Part shown: piece by piece, positions 44,480 through 47,864 of the stretch
Layout: every line of letters begins with the position of its first letter
How positions within the stretch are numbered: the first letter of the stretch is position 1
DNA from: an uncultured bacterium
Lineage (GTDB): Bacteria; Atribacterota; Atribacteria; Atribacterales; Caldatribacteriaceae
DNA length: 47,864 bases
Assembly: GCA_937139415.1 (NCBI GenBank)
Contig: CAKZPS010000040.1
Location: forward strand, 1-47,864
Direction of reading: 5' to 3'
Notes under the pieces: model-generated
What the model was told of the DNA's origin: nothing
Seen by the model: the letters and a program-made list of their open reading frames with translations, nothing else
The model's database searches: none
Position numbers and translations under genes: made by a program

Positions 44480-45736
44480 TGGACTTCCCCCCAAAAAGTG
44501 GAGGCATGAAAAAGCAACAACCCATTCTCTCCTCTCATGCGATCTCTTTTCAAATTCTCTCGACTCGGGTATCCCAAGGCTCATGGGAGACGAACACGAT
44601 TGTAGAAGTATTCAATGTACTCAAAGAGACTGCTTTGAGCTTTTTCTTTGGTGCGGTATCGTTTGTGATTCGAAAGTTCCTGTCTTCAAGGTTTTGAAGA
44701 AGGACTCTATTCAAGCATTATCATAGCAATTCCCCTTTCGACTCATACTGGGAAGGAAGCCGTGTCGACGAAGGAGGGTTTAGAGGGGAGCGCTGGCATT
44801 CTGTTTTCCTTGATCAGAATGGAAAATTCAGGAAAGTTCGGGTCTTCTCCTCTCAATGGATCTCCGCAGGGCCGTACATACCAAATCATGAGAGAAGCTC
44901 AAGCCTTTCGACCAGCCTCCTATCCTTCGAGAAAAGAGGTCCAAGATGGTAACGAGGTACAACCATTCTTATTGGGTGGGGAGAGAGGTGAGGCGAGAGA
45001 CTCAAGCCTCGTGGGAGAGTCGACGAGGGAGTTTCACGGAGGAGGTTTTCAATGAGTGGATACCGATGAGTTGATTGGGAGTTACTCGGTAAGGAGGGGC
45101 GCTCCCTGCTCCTCTTCCCTGTTTTTTCATGAGGCGGCCACTCACTTCTCACCACAAGAAAAACCGTGTTGGTGGAGTCATCTTTTCACCTTAAGACTTC
45201 CATACCGTTTCCCATGGAGATGGAAGTGAAGACGGAAAGAGCGCCAATCTTTCCTACTCCTCCTCTCTCTTTGATTGTTCCCTCCTTCGAAAGGCAGAGG
45301 AACCGCTCACCGAAACCTTTTGAGACGGTGCACATCCACTCCATGCGAACATGAAAAACGGTAGTGCTCTATAACCGGAACTCCATGGCGGTGTTTGGAA
45401 GAAGTGATCACGTACTCTTTTGAGGATCTCTCGTTCTTCGGTAACCCGTTGGAAGTCTCTCCCCTTGACGCATAGAGGCATCCTCTCTTCTTGAGCTTCC
45501 CTTTACCAGGGAAAGGTTGGTGGGGTTCCTCTCCTCAGGCTCTCTTCCCCTGGTGCATGAGATTCGCTCCGATACCAAAGTTCTTGGCTACCCGAGCTAC
45601 GGAATGACCTTCTCCTTCGATGAGACGAAGAATTTCTCACTTCAATTCCTGGTCGTACTTCCTTCTCTCCATTTTGAACATCCCCGTTCACTATATACTC
45701 TCTTTTCTTTGCCTCTACGAAACTGGGGAAATTCCA
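44480..45736 (-). mobile_element. Decayed IS3-family insertion sequence
   Basis: About 1257 bases, normal IS3-family size. The ends are imperfect inverted repeats beginning TGGACTTCCCCCC (+ at 44480) and TGGAATTTCCCC (minus strand from 45736), which also share GTrGAGGCA about 18 bases in. Between them, on the minus strand, lie fragments of OrfA and OrfB (listed separately). Flanking bases do not show an obvious short target duplication, in keeping with an old insertion. Confidence 0.8.
44530..45670 (-). pseudogene. IS3-family transposase OrfA/OrfB remnant
   Basis: OrfA starts at ATG 45670 (MERRKYDQELK, stop, EILRLIEGEGHSVARVAKNF), the usual helix-turn-helix of IS3 OrfA, with FPGKGKLK and TEEREILKRV in other frames. 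OrfB is visible as AWSGCAPS, KRYGSLKVKR, the second catalytic-Asp segment EWLYLVTILDLFSRRIGGW (44912-44972), SMSRKGNCYDNA (about 44714-44752) followed by ESFFKTLKT, and SLFEYIEYFYNRVRL near the end. Several TGA codons and frame changes interrupt both, so no functional transposase remains. Confidence 0.85.
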
Positions 45737-45816
45737 CATTTGGGTCTTTACGAAAGGGAGGTTCACCTTGAAGCCGCAAGAGATAATCTCCAGTACTCAA
45801 AATAAGGAGGCGTACA

Positions 45817-45957
45817 ATGAGAGAAGACCTTTCTTTTGTGCTTTGGGAGAGAAGCTTGAGAGGAGGAAAAAGAGGAGGGTCTCCAAGTGTATCGCCGATG
45901 TTAAACCAATTGCTTGACAAAAAATTGAGTTATGCCACCCTCTATTCAAGAGTTTAG
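45817..45957 (+). CDS. Small ORF upstream of the second lacI gene, 46 residues
   Basis: ATG 45817 lies 6 bases after AAGGAGG, a consensus Shine-Dalgarno. The 46-residue product is Arg/Gly-rich in the middle and ends SPMLNQLLDKKLSYATLYSR. I recognise no family. The frame ends at the start of the operator-like dyad in front of lacI. It may be a real small protein, a truncated 5' end of a lost gene, or chance. Confidence 0.35.
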   Translation: MREDLSFVLWERSLRGGKRGGSPSVSPMLNQLLDKKLSYATLYSRV

Positions 45958-45970
45958 TTTAACGTTTAAC
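45957..45970 (+). promoter_or_regulatory. Putative LacI-family operator upstream of the second lacI
   Basis: GTTTAACGTTTAAC is a near-palindrome centred on AACGTT (12 of 14 positions symmetric), the shape of LacI-family operators, about 18 bases before the regulator's start. A TTGACA at 45914-45919 lies upstream, but I find no -10 at proper spacing. Autorepression is an inference. Confidence 0.5.
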
Positions 45971-45987
45971 TTAGTTTGTGTGGAGCT

Positions 45988-47046
45988 ATGTCTTCGACTC
46001 AGAGTAGAGAAGAGCAGCCCAAATGTGTAAATCTTAAAGTAGTCGCGCAGTTAAGTGGAGTGTCAATCGCCCCTGTTTCAAACGTTATAACTGGTAGGAA
46101 GTATGTAAGTCCAGAGGTAACCCAAAGAGTTCTCGAGGTCGTTCAACAGGTTGGATATACCCCAAATCAGATTGCGCGAAGTTTGAAAAAGAGAAGGACC
46201 ACTTTTCTAGGTGGCATGGTTCCTGATATTACAAATCCATTCTTTGCTGAGATCGTGAGAGGCTTGGAGAGCGTTGCTCTGGAGAATGGATTTCAAATGT
46301 TTCTTTATAATACCGACGGAGATGTCTCGCGTGAAAATACCATTCTTAAGTCTTTTATTGAACACCATGTGGAGGGTATCGTTAACGTCGCTCCACGGAT
46401 GAGTGAGGAAAAGTTATATTCTTTTGTCAAATCAAGATTGGTCCCTATGGTAGTTGTTGACCGCCCTGTTTCTTTTGATGATCCATTTTTCGGCTTAGTC
46501 TATACTGATAATGTTACGGCTTCCTCTAAATTGGCGCTTCATTTCTTGCAAAAGGGACATAAGTCCTTTGCCTGTTTAGCCGGACCCTTAATTGTTCTAA
46601 ACGTTTGTGATAGAATTAGTGATTTTGTCGGTGAGCTTCGGCGCTTATCTGTTCCTCAAAGTAGCATCTTCGTTCTTTACGGTGAATTTAAGTTTGAGAG
46701 TGGTTTCCGACTGATGGAGGAATTACTTGAGTTTGAGAATCGACCTACGGCGGTATTCGCATGCAACGACCTCATGGCATGGGGGGCGATGGAAGCTGCG
46801 AAAAGAAGAGGGTTTTCCATCCCTAAAGATATTGCAATTGCTGGTTTTGACAATGTGTTTTTTGCCGAGTTGATGAATCCAAGCTTAACCACAATAAATC
46901 AGGAGAAATTTGGAGCCGGTGTCATTGCAACTCAAATATTGTTGGAAATAGTTAATGCACGGAAGGGGAAGGTCCCGATCGGTGCAGAGAGTTTTGTGCG
47001 AAAAGTGACCCTTCAGGCTGATTTAATTCAAAGGGAGTCAACATAA
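45988..47046 (+). CDS. LacI-family transcriptional regulator with unusual recognition helix
   Basis: LacI-family protein, 352 residues from ATG 45988 (TTG 45976 is an alternative; neither has a well-spaced Shine-Dalgarno). The DNA-binding domain reads VNLKVVAQLSGVSIAPVSNV, followed by YVSPEVTQRVLEVVQQVGYT and the hinge NQIARSLKKRRT. Two positions are odd: KVVA where most have KDVA, and IAPVS where most have xATVS, putting Pro into the recognition helix. The sensor domain is normal (GGMVPDITNPFFAEIVRGLE, VYTDNVTASSKLALHF, AVFACNDLMAWGAMEAA, AIAGFDNVFFAELM). It is followed 11 bases later by a btpA-like gene that has been cut by an IS; such pairs usually belong to sugar operons. Confidence 0.85.
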   Translation: MSSTQSREEQPKCVNLKVVAQLSGVSIAPVSNVITGRKYVSPEVTQRVLEVVQQVGYTPNQIARSLKKRRTTFLGGMVPDITNPFFAEIVRGLESVALENGFQMFLYNTDGDVSRENTILKSFIEHHVEGIVNVAPRMSEEKLYSFVKSRLVPMVVVDRPVSFDDPFFGLVYTDNVTASSKLALHFLQKGHKSFACLAGPLIVLNVCDRISDFVGELRRLSVPQSSIFVLYGEFKFESGFRLMEELLEFENRPTAVFACNDLMAWGAMEAAKRRGFSIPKDIAIAGFDNVFFAELMNPSLTTINQEKFGAGVIATQILLEIVNARKGKVPIGAESFVRKVTLQADLIQREST

Positions 47047-47057
47047 GGAGGTAGGGT

Positions 47058-47220
47058 ATGAGCATAACAGAACATAGTTTATTGCAAATATTTCTAAAAA
47101 AGCCCATTATCGGCATGGTCCATCTTCGTCCCTTACCGGGATCTCCTCTCTACGATCTTCTAAGCTTAAATATGCAAAGGATAACCCAGATAGCAATTGA
47201 GGAAGCACAGAAATTAGAGG
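47058..47220 (+). pseudogene. BtpA/SgcQ-family gene, truncated by an insertion
   Basis: AAGGAGG precedes ATG 47058 by 6 bases. About 54 codons match the N-terminus of the BtpA/SgcQ TIM-barrel family, especially KPIIGMVHLRPLPGSPLYD and IAIEEAQKLEA. Family members run to about 270 residues, continuing with a GGVDGI-type segment, but here the match stops abruptly at about 47220. From there the DNA belongs to an IS256-family element. SgcQ/BtpA genes lie near sugar transport and kinase genes; the function of the family is not settled. Confidence 0.75.
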
Positions 47221-47864
47221 CAGTGTATCGTATTTTGGGTAGACATCCGAATAAAAGAAAAAGAGACCTCCTGATCGGTAAAATGGAAGGCCAAAACCTG
47301 AAACCACCAATTACCCAGGAGGCGGTGTCACGAGATTGAAAAGCCCAAAGAGTCCATCAAGATTCTCTCCTGAAGAGAGAAAAGGAACTCAAAGTGCTCC
47401 CAGAAAGAAGAAACAAAAAGGGGGGTGAAGGAAAGTCCGGAAGACCATGGCCTCCTTGGAAAGAGAAAAGAATGGCTTCTCTATGAGAAACCAGGAGATG
47501 AGAAACCTGGCAATACCCAGAACGAGGAAGGAGGGATTTCCTCCCTCCTCTTGAGAACCCTCTCTCCCTTAAGAGGAAGTGGTGAAAGCCTTATACCAGG
47601 GAGGATGCTCAACCCAAGATTCCGCTTTCACCTGGAGAGCCCTTCTTGAGGAGGACTCTCCAGGATGGATTTCCTCGGTTACCGGTGGGGGGAAGGAGAG
47701 AGAGAAGTGGTACCAGAGACCTCTCCCCCAGTGGGACCCCCTCCTCTTTGGGGATGGAGTGGCCCTCAAGGTGAGGGGAGACACCGCAGATCATGCGCTG
47801 GTCTCCCTGACCCTTGGGGATCGATGGAGGAGGGTATCGAGAGGTCTATCCCCTGGTGATTCTC
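47221..47864 (+). mobile_element. IS256-family insertion sequence, left part, runs off the window
   Basis: The element interrupts the btpA-like gene; its left end should lie at about 47221, where the btpA match stops and CAGTGTATCG begins. A decayed IS256-family transposase follows on the + strand. The right end, the other terminal repeat and the target duplication are outside the window, so the exact boundary is approximate. Confidence 0.65.
47284..47864 (+). pseudogene. IS256-family (mutator-type) transposase, decayed and partial
   Basis: Reading across frames from ATG 47284 gives N-terminal helical sequence (HQDSLLKREKELKVL), a KPGNTQNEEGG-type segment in another frame, then VVKALYQGGCSTQDSA, LLEEDSPGWISSVTGG, KWYQRPLPQWDPLLFGDG and VALKVRGDTADHALVSLTLG, the region of IS256-type transposases holding the first catalytic Asp (LDGV in intact relatives; here GDGV). 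An extra G at 47816-47819 then shifts to IDGGGYREVYPLVIL. In-frame TGA codons also occur (near 47337 and in the 47480-47490 area). The gene continues past the window end. It is not functional as read. Confidence 0.75.

Noticed and set aside
47427-47440. GAAGGAAAGTCCGG, resembling the P4 region of RNase P RNA
   Set aside because: The remaining 420 bases lack the conserved 3' P4 partner (ACAGAACCCGGCTTA-like) and other universal blocks, and the same DNA reads as an IS256-family transposase.
47340-47864. Hairpin-rich, G-rich stretch suggesting a large structured RNA or group II intron
   Set aside because: Translation across frames gives recognisable IS256-type transposase segments, and no domain V-like sequence or reverse transcriptase is present.

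Overview
The window looks like the chromosome of a free-living, probably thermophilic, anaerobic bacterium of roughly balanced base composition. No rRNA or tRNA gene is visible, so the taxonomy is inference. The block yebC-ruvCAB-queH-DUF2905-spoIID-queA-tgt-yajC-secDF-recJ-apt-rel-dtd resembles the gene order of deep-branching Bacillota. Together with the carbohydrate genes and the GC level, an Atribacterota-like (Caldatribacterium/Thermatribacter) or thermophilic clostridial source is plausible but not proven.

Region 1 (about 0.1-15.2 kb, all + strand) is a tightly packed superoperon of 17 housekeeping genes. It covers Holliday-junction resolution (RuvC, RuvA, RuvB), queuosine synthesis (QueH, QueA, Tgt), the Sec accessory complex (YajC, SecD, SecF), RecJ, adenine salvage, (p)ppGpp metabolism, D-aminoacyl-tRNA editing and a glyoxalase-II-like hydrolase. 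Genes overlap by ATGA/GTGA junctions or are a few bases apart, with strong Shine-Dalgarno sites. The one blemish is the start of rel, where the best ribosome-binding site and GTG are out of frame with the protein by one base in a G run.

Region 2 (15.2-19.9 kb) holds a phosphohexomutase (-), a GAF-ANTAR RNA-binding regulator (+) and a zinc/manganese importer znuA-znuC-znuB (-). The ANTAR gene and znuB overlap tail to tail.

Region 3 (20.4-30.2 kb, +) is a sugar island. It has a LacI regulator with a promoter, an operator-like dyad and an apparent ATT start; an Opp-type oligosaccharide/peptide importer; and a cytoplasmic GH29 alpha-L-fucosidase. At 35.0-40.6 kb a second operon encodes L-fucose isomerase and a ribose/galactose-type (CUT2) ABC importer, closed by a strong terminator. 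I infer import of fucosylated oligosaccharides, intracellular release of L-fucose, and its isomerisation to fuculose, with a second importer for the free monosaccharide. A fuculose kinase and aldolase are not in the window.

Region 4 (30.2-34.9 and 40.6-47.9 kb) is a gene graveyard mixed with intact genes. A double-4Fe4S QueG-like protein, an exported serpin and a 7TM-PAS-GGDEF diguanylate cyclase are all broken by one-base indels in short homopolymers; the serpin and the cyclase also carry in-frame stops. A dead 1.26-kb IS3-family element with recognisable ends lies upstream of a second lacI gene. The btpA-like gene after that lacI is cut off by an IS256-family element that runs off the window. 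Intact genes here are an HD-domain phosphohydrolase, an exported metallo-beta-lactamase-fold protein and a DUF2207 membrane protein.

I did not find a clearly new multi-gene system. The most interesting items are the fucose locus, the dead serpin and cyclase, the start-codon anomalies of rel and lacI, and several unexplained short coding or regulatory elements.
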